Shown: positions 21,989-33,885, numbered from the stretch's first letter. The stretch is 64,000 nucleotides of DNA from Argyresthia goedartella (GCA_949825045.1 OX463807.1:10317501-10381500), one strand, 5' to 3'. Numbers and translations: made by a program. The notes: a model not told the origin generated them from the letters alone.

Positions 21989-24189
21989 TGTACCGGCACC
22001 AGGCTAAGGTCGCAGCCGCCGCTATCAGTAGCTATGATCGTCTATCCCAAAATGAGAGGACCCGATTCGGCTGTAAGTTTTGTAAGTAAGAATGATAAGT
22101 CTGAATTTCTCGTTCGTCGAGAAATCCGTTAGGCGTACAATAGTCGAACGAAGTTTGGTTCAGAAGTTACAGTTTCTAGTTAGACAGAGAAAGCATATAT
22201 GTCCGCGAGCCGGTAATTCACATCAGTCAGCGGTGTATTGCGCCAAAACTATCGTTGTTATATTTTATGTGATGGCACCATCTGGTTTTTGTATATATGA
22301 GCGCATTGGAACATCTTTTGTTTTAGTTTTAGTTTTAGTTTTAGTGATCGATCACAGTTATAGTATAGATATCCGTCGTAGTTTTACGACGTGAGTACTC
22401 AATGATATTTCATGTGCTCGCTAGTAGCGGCTTGTGGTGGTTCCAATTATATATTTGGTTCACGGCAATAACGATCCGAAAGACCGGTTTACACAATTGC
22501 GATTTGAGTTCCGAAATGGGTTCTGAACTAGCGGTTACCTCAAAAGGTCCGTAACGTTTTGAAACCTTCAACTCTGCGCAATTTGAGCTGGATGTTATCG
22601 AAACGCAAGCATTATTGTTTTAGGATATCTAACCCACACCATAGCGAAGTGCATAGTTCGATAAATACCGAACTATGAATTCCACTAGCCGCAGCACGTC
22701 CTGGGCTGAGCCAAATCATATATACCGACTCAACTTACACATTAGACATCCAGCGAAATTTACATTTAATTTAAAAATGCAACTTGAATCCAATCTGACT
22801 CAAGGCAATGCAAAACACCTACCCGGACCTAAACAATGAACTTTAGACTGTAAATTGATCTCTTCGCGCGTCCCCGACAACACTCAAATGTCAAAATATC
22901 AACAGGATATGTTATCTGTGTTGACACCGGATTAACTTTGTTCTGAATTTGTTATTTCCATCCGCGGAACCTCATCGATCAAACAGTCTCCCTATGCCCT
23001 GCCAACCTAGGTTTAGCCGCAACTAAACTCCTGTCTAGCCTAGTCTAAAAACCTAGTGTTATACCACGTCCATCATCGACACCACTCGAAAATGGTTGAG
23101 TTTGATTTGAATGTGCTTGAATGTTTAACGACTGTGTGTGTGGGAATTTCAAAGCTCGCTAGTCGAAGGAATGAGGAGAGGATTAGCCCGCGAATATCCT
23201 AAGAGCCAATCCAGGAACCCTATGGTGAAGGAAAAAGGAATTTAGGGTCGCTCCAAGCCCAGACTCAGACTCAGATAAATTGACTTAAAAGTTCTTTCCT
23301 AACGACCCAAGGATAGTTTTGGAATTTGGGGTAGGTTGATATAAAGGTTAGGAACCGAGGTATATCTCGGCGCTTCAGACACTCACGAAAACCCACTGAA
23401 ACTTCGCAATCACAAATTCGTATAGTTCTGACGCGTAACACGGCAGACAAAAACTGTTTAGAACTCGTGAGGACGACTGTCACAGTAGCTAGACGCTGAG
23501 ACTGAATGCTCTCCCTTCCCCCACAATTGTATTTATACGCCCCACATGCGTCCTTTGCGAAACCGCTCTGCCCAAGCGAAGCTTCTTATCACCAACTACA
23601 CAGGGTCTATTTTCTACCATGCCATGCAGATCCGCCGTTCTACAAATTGTGTGTACGCATATTCACTATGATCAACCGTAGGTGATCACTCAAATCATTT
23701 GGTACTGCCGATACACAGAATCTGTTGATCGCTGACCAATAAAAGCTTGTTGCGATTAATTAAGCATTACCCGACCGCTAGCTGCGCGTAGCAAAAGACC
23801 ACTAGTATGATATTCAGAATAGAGGTGTCAGACTCTCCATATCATACCTCAATCGCAATTGTATATTTGCAATCAACATAATAGCTTTCTCCGTATCGTT
23901 CCATAATAACCTTTCATTATTTAGTTATTCAAAATTTTATTCACCGCGCAGCCAAATCGGCTCTGATCTCTACACATCTCGCAGGAATGCGACAAAAAAA
24001 CTTGACCTGAACTGAAATTCCACGAATGAACCCACGCGTCTTTTTTTTTGCGAACTTTGCCAGTAAGCAACGCAAAACCCCCAAACGTTATCTGAACCGA
24101 TTCTCGTATTCAAAACAGCGCGGCGTTGGGCTAGCCCTCTATCACGCAGAATGAAGTATCTAATGTACCGACTCTCGTGTACCATTACA
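21989..24189 (-). repeat. 3' LTR of Gypsy copy 1 (2,201 bp)
   Basis: Starts TGTACCGG and ends ATTACA on the plus strand (TG...CA). Nearly identical to 29286-31495. It contains TATTTATA (23530-23537, minus-strand TATAAATA), a TTTTAG microsatellite near 22318 and two short perfect stems: CGTCGTA-gttt-TACGACG type near 22374 and CATAGTTCG...CGAACTATG near 22650. Antisense open frames of 100, 70 and 71 codons recur in both LTRs only because the LTRs are copies. Confidence 0.95.
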
Positions 24190-24200
24190 GCCCCCTCCCA
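24190..24200 (-). other. Polypurine tract of Gypsy copy 1
   Basis: The minus strand reads TGGGAGGGGGC immediately before the 3' LTR start TGTAATGG, the expected primer site for plus-strand DNA synthesis. Confidence 0.85.
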
Positions 24201-24572
24201 GACCTTGAGACACTGTTTATCTCAGTTAACATGGCGCAAGGATCTCATTACCACTATGCTACCCATACTTTGTACATATCTACTCTATATGTTCGGACAT
24301 CTCAAATCATGTACACCGACCGATGAATCTGTCAATTATGTATATAATATTTACACAACTCGATTGAGTTCTCTCCTGTCTTATCTTATTTATCTATCTT
24401 ACTATACAACCTCGCTTACCCGCAATTTATCCTAATTCGTATTACTATATATATACAAATTGTTTTTTTTTTTTTTGTTTTTGTTTCCAAACCATGCAAG
24501 ATCCTTAAATCTACAAAGTAGTTACTCAAATTTACAGCTTACAGCTTAATTATATAACCTTTATACACTATC

Positions 24573-26597
24573 TTATTTATCTACGCCCTTATTCGTCCTC
24601 ACATAATACCTGGCTATATTTATAGTATTGAAGTTACCCAATATCTCATTTGAACCCGGATCTACTAACGTATAACAGTTAGGATACACCACTGCCGAAA
24701 TAACATAAGGCCCTTTATACAACAATGAAAATTTCCGCATGATTTTATGTTCTTTATTTGAACGCACAAAGGTCTTAAGTTTCACATAATCACCTATACG
24801 ATAGACTTCTAACTTACGCCGTTTGTCCGCCTGTCGCTTACGTCGTTCACTAGAACTTTTAGAGTTTTCTATCGCTACATTTCGCACCTGTTCCGAATCT
24901 CGCACACTATGGCCTAATAACCATTCATCGCCTAATTCCTTGTCAATAGTTAACGGTTCCCGCCTACCAAACGCTAACTCATTAGGCGCAAAGCCTGTGC
25001 TTGTGTGTTCGATATTATTATAGCAATTCTGGATGTCCGGTATCACGTCTACCCAACTACGATTACTTCCGCCGCAATAAGTTCTAATCAGCCGACCTAG
25101 CTCGCGATTCACTCTTTCTACGCTATTAGAATTTGGACAATACACCGACGTATGAGTGACCCGAATCCCCAGCTGTTTGAGTCCAAATTCCCAAACTTTC
25201 GATATGAACTGTGGTCCTGAGTCCGTAATTATAGTTTCGATAGGTATTTCCCTATGAAATCTCTTTGTACAAGCGAGCACGCTCCTACCCGTCGCTTTTC
25301 GCATTGGATATAATTTTATTACTTTACTGTACACGTCTTGAATCACATATATATATTGATATCCGAATTCACCTACGGGCAATGGCCCATAAAGGTCCGA
25401 GAAAACTTTCTCACCCAACTTTTCCGCCAACACCGGTGTACAAGGACCAACGGTATTGTTAGTACTTGGTTTGACCTTTTGACATATGTCACAACTTCTT
25501 ATCACCGCGCTAATCACCCTACTCATATGAAGAAAATAATATCTGTCCTTCATCAGTGCTAATATTTTATATCTGCCGTAGTGACCTATTTTTTCATGTA
25601 TGTGTAAAATTAGTTCCTCCTGTAGTGATTTCGGAATTACTAGCAACTGTACGTTCCGCTTCGGCACGTGAAAATATAACGTATCACCTACTAGCTTATA
25701 ATTTCCAAAACCTCTTGTCCCCGTATCTACCACATTACGTCTGATACAACCGCTAATTCGATTTAACCGCTCATCTTCGCTTTGTAATCTCGCAATGTCC
25801 CGTAAACTCGAAATAACACTTGCGGTATTCGATGCCTGAAACCAGAATATCCCCGGCTGAACATTTGTACTGTCAATCATACCTCCAGATCCCGCTATTT
25901 GCCTGCTTAGCGTGTCGGCAATTTGATTATCAGTCCCTCGCACAAATTCTATGTCGTAATCGAATTGCTCTAAAAACATAATCCACCTCGTTACGCGTGC
26001 CCCTAATAAGGTCCACGACTTAATGAACGTCAAACTTTTATGATCAGTTCTAATAATAACTTTTTCTCCCCGCAAGTATATCTCAAATCGCTTTAAAGTG
26101 TATATAACTGCATACATTTCCTGTTCACTGATCGACCATCTAGTCTGGGCACCCTTAAATGCCTGCGAACAGAACCCTATAATTCGTTCCTGACCCGAAT
26201 CATCTAACTGATAAACATAGCCCCCAATTCCTATAGCGCTGGCGTCACATTGAACATAATATGTTTTTCCCGCCAATGGCTGACTCAAAATTATACTTTC
26301 TGAGAATTGGTTTTTTATCTCGTCAAAAGCACTTTGCATCTGCGCACTCCAGACGAACTTGACTCCAGACCGTAATAAATTGTACAAGGGCTGTGTCAAC
26401 GTTCCAAAATTTTTTATAAACCTCCGAAAGTAATTTATGAACCCCAAAAACGCCCTCAATTGCCTGACAGTTCTGGGTGACGGATATAATTTAAGTGTTT
26501 CAATTTTGTCCGGGTCCATCTGCAAACCTTGTGTAGACAAAATGTGCCCCAATAACTTGACCTTTTTTGTGCGAACTCGCATTTTTTTAGTTTGCAT
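24573..26597 (-). pseudogene. Gypsy copy 1 pol: RT thumb, RNase H, integrase
   Basis: A 674-residue open frame. Residues 12-60 are the end of the RT (LLGHILSTQGL; LGFINYFRRF). RNase H spans about 112-235 (CDASAIGIGG, SEQEMYAV, RTDHKSL, DNQIADTLSR). Integrase follows: zinc finger H334-x4-H339 ... C369-x2-C372, then Asp401 (FSDLYGP), Asp459 (ITDSGPQF) and Glu494 (NSVERVNREL), 34 residues apart. A GPY/F module (LLYKGPYVIS) lies near the C-terminus; no chromodomain follows. The reading frame itself is intact; it is called broken because it is joined to the upstream RT by a -1 break at a run of six A. The first residues (before about 12) are an artefact of that break. Confidence 0.93.
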
Positions 26598-27508
26598 GTG
26601 AAGCCCGCGTCTTTCAATTTACTCAGAACCGTGTCCACTTGAGACAAATGCTGTTCGAAGTCACCCTCAGTTAAAATTGCCAAATCGTCAACAAAATTTA
26701 AACAATATGACCTAACCTCTGGCCCTATAATTAAATCCATCGCCCTCGAAAATGAACCCACACTGGTTTTCAACCCCTGAGGTAAAACGTTGTAAACATA
26801 ACTTCTGCCTTGATATACAAAACCCGTGTATCGTTTAGATTCGTCTGATAATGGTATAGAAAAATACGCATCTTTGATATCAATAACTCCTATGTAATTT
26901 ATCCGGCGCCCGGATTGCAATATCTCACTCATTAAAGGTGTGGTTTCAACCTCCCCGACCATTCCCGTGTTCAATTGTCGTGCATCTAGAAGAATACGGA
27001 CCTCTCCTGTTTTCTTTAATGTACAAGTCAATGGACTGCTGAAATCCGTAGATTGCCTGCTAATAATACCTATCAATTCCATCTCTTCCAAACGTTTTGT
27101 TACTTTATCGCGATATGCGAACGGTATGGGATAGCTTCGTTTTACGAAAGGCGTTTCATCTCTCATTTTTATCTCATGTATATATTTATTTGTCCGACCT
27201 ATCCTATCGCTAAACAACTCTGCATGTTTATTTAACACCGGCAATAACCTTGTTTTGTGTTCAACAGGTATTGATGAATTATTCACATATTCCTCTATCA
27301 TATTTCTACAGGTATCTTGGTTCTGTACTTCCATTGTACAACAGCAAGAATCCTGATTAGGGCTAGTACCTAATGGTATTTCACACATCCGCCCGGCGCT
27401 TCGTATAATTAGCCTCTTATTTCCCTCACACATTAAACTCGCTCGGGTCTGTTGTATAAAATCAAACCCCAAAATTAAATCTTTAGGCACCCTTGTTAAT
27501 ACTAGCAT
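26456..27508 (-). pseudogene. Gypsy copy 1 pol: reverse transcriptase part
   Basis: A 350-residue frame with the protease tail (LILGFDFIQQT), then RT blocks: SYPIPFAYRDKV, LLDARQLN, GVIDIKDAYFSIPL (catalytic Asp210), VLPQGLKTS (241-249) and NFVDDL (271-276, the YxDD box with Val). It should continue into the downstream frame but shifts after EFAQK (about residue 315) at CAAAAAAGG, one A short of an in-frame fusion. The upstream edge is a separate break: copy 1 lacks 7 bases near 27530 that copy 2 retains, splitting protease from RT. Confidence 0.92.
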
Positions 27509-28026
27509 TGGAGTATCGATAACGCATTCGTTAATGGTAACGTTACTAATTTATCAACCTTTTCCTTACTGACTCCAAACGCACCTGTGATTCTCAAACT
27601 TGGAATCGGTATTTCCGTCGGTTTTCCCAATTGACTGCACACTTCTTCGTACACTCTCCGACTTATTACGCTGATTTCGCTCCCCGAATCAATCAAACTC
27701 CTTACAACAATATTCCCAATACGCACATCTATCTCAGGTAATGTCAAAGTACTACATAACTCGCGCCCACACTCGGTCGAATCGTCGTCTCTGAATATCG
27801 TATGTAAACGTCTGTCATTGCGGCCTCTACAATTCGATCTAGATTTTTCCTCTAAACACACGGCATATCCGTGCGCCTTATGCGCTAGTAATTGAATAAA
27901 TTCATTCACACCCACGTTCGAATCCAAATTACACAAATCATACAGTCTATGCTTTTTCCCAATTCGATCGGCTATCCACCCGAACCGTAATAAATATCTG
28001 AGCGCGAACGACCCGCGCGAGTCCAC
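27502..28026 (-). pseudogene. Gypsy copy 1 pol: N-terminal region and protease
   Basis: A 174-residue frame in the -1 frame relative to gag, overlapping the gag stop by one base. It holds an N-terminal region and the retroviral-type aspartic protease (VRSLIDSGSEISVISRRVY; active-site D-S-G). The apparent start codon is GTG sharing a base with the gag stop, so translation is expected to arrive by frameshifting from gag, not by initiation. A 7-base deletion (about 27530) truncates the protease in this copy. Confidence 0.88.
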
Positions 28027-29072
28027 TAGTTTTTTGAATTCTGACTTATCGCATTATTCCTGTCACTTGAACTTTGCCCTGCCTCTGTATCTCCTGAACC
28101 CCTCTGAAACCCTATTGCCTTGAAGCTAGGCTGAGGCTGTCTGCCTCTACCGCGAAAATAACCGCGACCGCGCGTCCCAAATTCGTTTCGCGCCTTCGTT
28201 ACCGCGTTATAATTATTACTACGACTTATCGCGTTATAACGTAACGTATTTACCCGCATAGCTCGATATTGCCCACGCATGTAGCTATCCCGCCTTACGT
28301 TATTCGTATTCATAGGTTCCGAACCATGTATCGCACTTAATCCCCCATCGACATTCCGTTCTAAATGCCGAAGGAATTCGACCGCATCCCGTATGGTCAT
28401 AGTCTCCTTTCTAGCAAAAAACGCTACTTGAATATCACGCGGCAACTGTCTGAAAATCGTGTTGATTTTCTCCGTATCAGTAAACGGTATCGTAAACTCA
28501 TATATGCTATTCAATTGAGAGGCAAAGAATTCTTCCATACTTTGACCTTTCTTAGAATCAAACTTCGCAGTTAGGAATCTTTGCTTAATTAATTCCTGTT
28601 CATTATCACCCCAGAATACCTCTCTGAAATCTTTTTCAAAATCCGAATAGGTTCGCCATGAGTCTCTGTATATGCTCATTCGAACTTTCGCAATTCCTAC
28701 CAAACTATCCATTGCCCATATCAAAGCCCTAGAACTATCTCCCGAGACTTTAATATAAGCCTTTAAATCTCTTAAGAAAATCATCGGATTTTCCGAACTT
28801 CGCCCATCGAATGTCGGCAACTTCTGTGTCATTTTCACAATGCATGATTGACGTTTTTCTACCGATTGTTCAAACGTCTCTAGTTCCTGTCTGTCAGTCT
28901 GTCTGTCCGAAGTCCTACTAGCATTGCTCGTGCTGGAACCCCGTTCCAAACTGTCTAATCTATTCACTATTTCAGATAACAATTGCGTCACCTGCCCTGA
29001 CGCCATTTCACTTGTGTGTGAAAGTGAATTTTGTGCTACCCGACTACCGTTTTTCCTAGGCCGGCCGGCCAT
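28026..29072 (-). CDS. Gag of Gypsy copy 1
   Basis: An intact frame of 348 residues encoding the particle protein that packages element RNA. ATG at 29072 lies about 190 bases from the PBS. The central block (FLRDLKAYIKVSGD, RTYSDFEKDFREVFWGD, QSMEEFFASQLNSI, FRQLPRDIQVAF) is the retrotransposon gag fold. There is no CCHC zinc knuckle; instead the C-terminus has an RGG-like stretch (RGRGYFRGRGRQ), a common substitute for RNA binding. It ends ...NSKN-stop at the slippery heptamer. Copy 2 gag (34053-35105) is closely similar, differing by scattered substitutions and small indels such as loss of a short segment after QLNSI. Confidence 0.93.
   Translation of the reverse strand: MAGRPRKNGSRVAQNSLSHTSEMASGQVTQLLSEIVNRLDSLERGSSTSNASRTSDRQTDRQELETFEQSVEKRQSCIVKMTQKLPTFDGRSSENPMIFLRDLKAYIKVSGDSSRALIWAMDSLVGIAKVRMSIYRDSWRTYSDFEKDFREVFWGDNEQELIKQRFLTAKFDSKKGQSMEEFFASQLNSIYEFTIPFTDTEKINTIFRQLPRDIQVAFFARKETMTIRDAVEFLRHLERNVDGGLSAIHGSEPMNTNNVRRDSYMRGQYRAMRVNTLRYNAISRSNNYNAVTKARNEFGTRGRGYFRGRGRQPQPSFKAIGFQRGSGDTEAGQSSSDRNNAISQNSKN
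28029..28035 (-). promoter_or_regulatory. -1 frameshift heptamer A AAA AAC (gag/pol)
   Basis: In the gag frame the minus strand reads A AAA AAC TAG, a classical -1 slippery site placed immediately before the gag stop. A slip by one base continues into the pol frame. Ten bases further, GCGCG and CGCGC can pair around a 7-base loop as a stimulatory stem. The same arrangement is kept in copy 2 at 35096-35102. Confidence 0.75.
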
Positions 29073-29262
29073 TATTCCTATTAAACCGCCGTAGCTCGTA
29101 CAAAGAATTGTGAAAACAATGCCCCTTTTTTGCTTATTTCTTATTTACAAACTGAACTGTTTAAAATCGTTTCTACGTTGTGTTATTTTTAAAAGTAACG
29201 CGTTAGACCTTGATTCTTTTAGAATATCTAGGAATATCTAGGTATCAGACTATCTAGGATAT

Positions 29263-29280
29263 CCTTCCGTCTCGGCACCA
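29263..29280 (-). other. Primer binding site of Gypsy copy 1
   Basis: The minus strand reads TGGTGCCGAGACGGAAGG five bases after the 5' LTR, starting with the TGG complementary to a tRNA CCA end. Copy 2 has TGGTGCCGAGACCGAAGG at 33868. I do not assign the tRNA. Confidence 0.75.
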
Positions 29281-29285
29281 AAATC

Positions 29286-31495
29286 TTTACCGGCACCAGG
29301 CTAAGGTCGCAGCCGCCGCTATCAGTAGCTATGATCGTCTATTCTATCTATCCCAAAATGAGAGGACCCGATTCGGCTGTAAGTTTTGTAAGTAAGAATG
29401 ATAAGTCTGAATTTCTCGTTCGTCGAGAAATCCGTTAGGCGTACAATAGTCGAACGAAGTTTGGTTCAGAAGTTACAGTTTCTAGTTAGACAGAGAAAGC
29501 ATATATGTCCGCGAGCCGGTAATTCACATCAGTCAGCGGTGTATTGCGCCAAAACGATCGTTGTTATATTTAATGTGATGGCACCATCTGGTTTTTGTAT
29601 ATATGAGCGCATTGGAACATCTTTTGTTTTAGTTTTAGTTTTAGTTTTAGTGATCGATCACAGTTATAGTATAGATATCCGTCGTAGTTTTACGACGTGA
29701 GTACTCAATGATATTTCATGTGCTCGCTAGTAGCGGCTTGTGGTGGTTCCAATTATATATTTGGTTCACGGCAATAACGATCCGAAAGACCGGTTTACAC
29801 AATTGCGATTTGAGTTCCGAAATGGGTTCTGAACTAGCGGTTACCTCAAAAGGTCCGTAACGTTTTGAAACCTTCAACTCTGCGCAATTTGAGCTGGATG
29901 TTATCGAAACGCAAGCATTATTGTTTTAGGATATCTAACCCACACCATAGCGAAGTGCATAGTTCGATAAATACCGAACTATGAATTCCACTAGCCGCAG
30001 CACGTCCTGGGCTGAGCCAAATCATATATACCGACTCAACTTACACATTAGACATCCAGCGAAATTTACATTTAATTTAAAAATGCAACTTGAATCCAAT
30101 CTGACTCAAGGCAATGCAAAACACCTACCCGGACCTAAACAATGAACTTTAGACTGTAAATTGATCTCTTCGCGCGTCCCCGACAACACTCAAATGTCAA
30201 AATATCAACAGGATATGTTATCTGTGTTGACACCGGATTAACTTTGTTCTGAATTTGTTATTTCCATCCGCGGAACCTCATCGATCAAACAGTCTCCCTA
30301 TGCCCTGCCAACCTAGGTTTAGCCGCAACTAAACTCCTGTCTAGCCTAGTCTAAAAACCTAGTGTTATACCACGTCCATCATCGACACCACTCGAAAATG
30401 GTTGAGTTTGATTTGAATGTGCTTGAATGTTTAACGACTGTGTGTGTGGGAATTTCAAAGCTCGCTAGTCGAAGGAATGAGGAGAGGATTAGCCCGCGAA
30501 TATCCTAAGAGCCAATCCAGGAACCCTATGGTGAAGGAAAAAGGAATTTAGGGTCGCTCCAAGCCCAGACTCAGACTCAGATAAATTGACTTAAAAGTTC
30601 TTTCCTAACGACCCAAGGATAGTTTTGGAATTTGGGGTAGGTTGATATAAAGGTTAGGAACCGAGGTATATCTCGGCGCTTCAGACACTCACGAAAACCC
30701 ACTGAAACTTCGCAATCACAAATTCGTATAGTTCTGACGCGTAACACGGCAGACAAAAACTGTTTAGAACTCGTGAGGACGACTGTCACAGTAGCTAGAC
30801 GCTGAGACTGAATGCTCTCCCTTCCCCCACAATTGTATTTATACGCCCCACATGCGTCCTTTGCGAAACCGCTCTGCCCAAGCGAAGCTTCTTATCACCA
30901 ACTACACAGGGTCTATTTTCTACCATGCCATGCAGATCCGCCGTTCTACAAATTGTGTGTACGCATATTCACTATGATCAACCGTAGGTGATCACTCAAA
31001 TCATTTGGTACTGCCGATACACAGAATCTGTTGATCGCTGACCAATAAAAGCTTGTTGCGATTAATTAAGCATTACCCGACCGCTAGCTGCGCGTAGCAA
31101 AAGACCACTAGTATGATATTCAGAATAGAGGTGTCAGACTCTCCATATCATACCTCAATCGCAATTGTATATTTGCAATCAACATAATAGCTTTCTCCGT
31201 ATCGTTCCATAATAACCTTTCATTATTTAGTTATTCATAATTTTATTCACCGCGCAGCCAAATCGGCTCTGATCTCTACACATCTCGCAGGAATGCGACA
31301 AAAAAACTTGACCTGAACTGAAATTCCACGAATGAACCCACGCGTCTTTTTTTTTGCGAACTTTGCCAGTAAGCAACGCAAAACCCCCAAACGTTATCTG
31401 AACCGATTCTCGTATTCAAAACAGCGCGGCGTTGGGCTAGCCCTCTATCACGCAGAATGAAGTATCTAATGTACCGACTCTCGTGTACCATTACA
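29286..31495 (-). repeat. 5' LTR of Gypsy copy 1 (2,210 bp)
   Basis: Partner of 21989-24189 at a constant offset of 7,306 bases after a 9-bp indel near 29337 (present here and in copy 2, lost from the 3' LTR). Its first base pair on the plus strand is TT rather than TG, a point change at the LTR edge. Confidence 0.95.
30806..30843 (-). promoter_or_regulatory. LTR promoter of Gypsy copy 1
   Basis: The minus strand carries TATAAATA (complement at 30836-30843) and, about 30 bases further, ATTCAGTC with the insect initiator TCAGT (complement around 30807-30812). The same pair is present at 32305 in copy 2 and at 23530 in the 3' LTR. Transcription would run leftward through gag-pol. Confidence 0.75.
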
Positions 31496-31632
31496 CTTGC
31501 ATTTTCTTAAAAAGAGGTATTCAATATGAGCAACTAGAATCCCTTGGGAACGTTTCAGTCTCTTACTATTTTGAATGTTGTGCAATTAAGGTTCCCTGCA
31601 AAAACACTGTAATTATTTGTATATATAGACCT
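31496..31632. other. 137-bp spacer between two head-to-head LTRs
   Basis: Includes the CTTG duplication (31496-31499) and 133 bases of unique AT-rich sequence. It is the centre of an inverted repeat with arms of about 5.4 kb (26060-31495 and 31633-37075). Confidence 0.9.
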
Positions 31633-33861
31633 TGTAATGGTACACGAGAGTCAGTACATTTGATATTTCATTTTGCGTGACAGAGGGCTAGCCCAACGCC
31701 GCGCTGTTTTGAATACGAGAATCGGTTCAGATAACGTTTGGGGGTTTTGTGTAGCTCCGGGTAATTTAGCAAAAAAAACAGAGCCGACGCGTGGGATGGT
31801 TCGAGGAAGTTTACAGGTCAGTTTTTTTTGTCGCATTCCTGCGTGATGTGTAGGGATCAGAGCCGATTTGGCTGCGCGCTAAATAAAATTATGAATAACT
31901 AAATAATGAAAGGTTATTATGGAACGATACGGAGAAAGCTATTATGTTGATTGCAAATATACAATTGCGATTGAGGTATGAGATGGAGAGTCTGACACGA
32001 CTAGTATGAAAAGCATTCTAGTGGTCTTTGCTTCGCGCGCCTAGCGGTCGGGAATGCTTAATTAATCGCAACAAGCTTTTATTGGTCAGCGATCAACAGA
32101 TTCTGTGTATCGGCAGTACCAAATGATTTGAGTGATAACCTACGGTTGATCATAGTGAATATGCGTACACACAATTTGTAGAACGGCGGATCTGCATGGC
32201 ATGGTTGAAAATAGACCCTGTGTAGTTAGTGATAAGAAGCTTCGCTTGGGCAGAGCGTGTTCGCAAAGGACGCTGATTTTTTTTTCTTTCAGACGTGTGG
32301 GGTGTATAAATACAAATGGCGGGGGAAGGGAGAGCATTCAGTCTCAGCGTCTAGCTACTGTGACAGTCGTCTTTCACGAGTTCTAAACAGTTTTGTCTGC
32401 CGTGTTACGCGTCAGAATTATACGAAATTGTGATTGCGAAGTTTCAGTGGTTTTTCGTGAGTGTCTGAAGCGCTGAGATATACCTCGGTTCCTATCCTTT
32501 ATATCAACCTACCCCAAATTCCAAAACTATCCTTGGGTCGTTAGATAAGAACTTGTAAGTCAATTATCTGAGTCTGAGTCTGGGCTTGGAGCGACCCTAA
32601 ATTCCTTTTTCCTTCACCATAGGGTTCTTGGAATGGCTCTTAGGATATTCGCGGGCTAATCCTCTCCTCATTCCTTTCGAGTAGCGAGTTTTGAAATTCC
32701 CACACACACAGTCATTAAACATACAAGCACATTCAAATCAAACTCAACCATTTTCGAGTGGTGTCGATAATGGACGTGGTATAACACTAGGTTTTTAGAC
32801 TAGGCTAGACAGGAGTTTAGTTGCGGCTAAACCTAGGTTGGCAGGGCATAGGGAGACTGTTTGATCGATGAGGTTCCGCGGATGGAAATAACAAATTCAG
32901 AACAAAGTTAAACCGGTGTCAACACAGATAACATATACTGTTGATATTTTAACATTTGAGTGTTGTCGGGGACGCGCGAAGAGATCAATTTACAGTCTAA
33001 AGTTCATTGTTTAGGACCGGGTAGGTGTTTTGCATTGCCTTGGGTCAGGTTGGATTCAAGTTGCATCTTTAAATTAAATGTAAATTTCGCTGGAGGTCTA
33101 ATGTGTAGGCTGAGTCGGTATATATGATTAGGCTCAGTCGAGGAAGTGCTGCGGCTAGTGGAATACATAGTTCGGTATTTATCGAACTATGCACTTCGCT
33201 ATGGTGTGGGTTAGATCTCCTAAAGCAATAATGCCTACGTTTCGATAACATCCAGCTCAAATTGCGCAGAGTTGAAGGTTTAAAAACGTTACGGACCTTT
33301 TGAGGTAACCGCTAGTTCAGAACCCATTTCGGAAAATCAAATCGCAATTGTGTAAACCGGTCTTTTCGGATTGTTATTGCCGTGAACCAAATATATAATT
33401 GGAACCACCACAAGCCGCTACTAGCGAGCACATGAAATATCATTGAGTACTCACGTCGTAAAACTACGACGGATATCTATACGATATCACAAACAAATAT
33501 TATAAATTGTGGTCGACCACTAAAAGAAGTTCCAAGCGCCCATATATAAAAAAACCAAATGGTACCATCACATAAAATATAACAACGATGATCTGGCGCA
33601 ATACACCGCTGACTGATGCGAATTACCGGCTCGCGGACATATATGCTTTCTCTGTCTAACTTGAAACTGTAACTTCCTGAACCAAACTTCGTTCGACTAT
33701 TGTACGCCTAACTAACTTCTCAAAGAACGAGAAATTCAGACTTATCATTCTTAACTTACAAATCTTACAGCTGAATCGGGACATCTCATTTTGGGGTAGA
33801 TAGAATAGACGATCATAGCTACTGATAGCGGTGGCTCGACCTTAGCCTTTGTGCCGTTACA
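31633..33861 (+). repeat. 5' LTR of Gypsy copy 2 (2,229 bp)
   Basis: Begins TGTAATGGTACACGAGAG and ends GTGCCGTTACA. Clearly homologous to the copy 1 LTRs along its full length but with numerous substitutions and small indels. It keeps the CATAGTTCG...CGAACTATG stem (33166-33191) and CGTCGTA-aaac-TACGACG stem (33454-33471), while the TTTTAG microsatellite is replaced. Confidence 0.93.
32305..32342 (+). promoter_or_regulatory. LTR promoter of Gypsy copy 2
   Basis: TATAAATA at 32305-32312 and ATTCAGTC (TCAGT at 32338-32342) downstream. It points rightward, away from the copy 1 promoter about 1.46 kb to the left, so the two are divergent. Confidence 0.75.
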
Positions 33862-33867
33862 GACTTC

Positions 33868-33885
33868 TGGTGCCGAGACCGAAGG
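33868..33885 (+). other. Primer binding site of Gypsy copy 2
   Basis: TGGTGCCGAGACCGAAGG six bases after the LTR end; same site as in copy 1 with one base different. Confidence 0.75.

Larger units (their letters stand above)
21989..31495 (-). mobile_element. Ty3/Gypsy LTR retrotransposon, copy 1, complete length
   Basis: A 9,507-bp element in minus orientation: 5' LTR 29286-31495, PBS, gag, protease-RT-RNase H-integrase, PPT, 3' LTR 21989-24189, flanked by CTTG. The LTRs differ by a handful of substitutions and one 9-bp indel in 2.2 kb, so integration was recent. The region between integrase and the PPT (24190-24572) has no env-like frame. Internal frame breaks make this copy defective in pol even though it is full length. 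Confidence 0.95.

Noticed and set aside
22092..22394. 100-codon open frame repeated at 29398-29700
   Set aside because: It lies antisense in the two LTRs of one element and is duplicated only because LTRs are copies; it is broken in the LTR of copy 2 and has no motif.
23271..24185. Two further minus-strand frames repeated at 30577-31491
   Set aside because: LTR-internal, no known domain, not kept in copy 2.
24190..24572. env gene making Gypsy copy 1 an errantivirus
   Set aside because: Only 383 bases separate integrase from the 3' LTR and no frame with signal or membrane segments exists.
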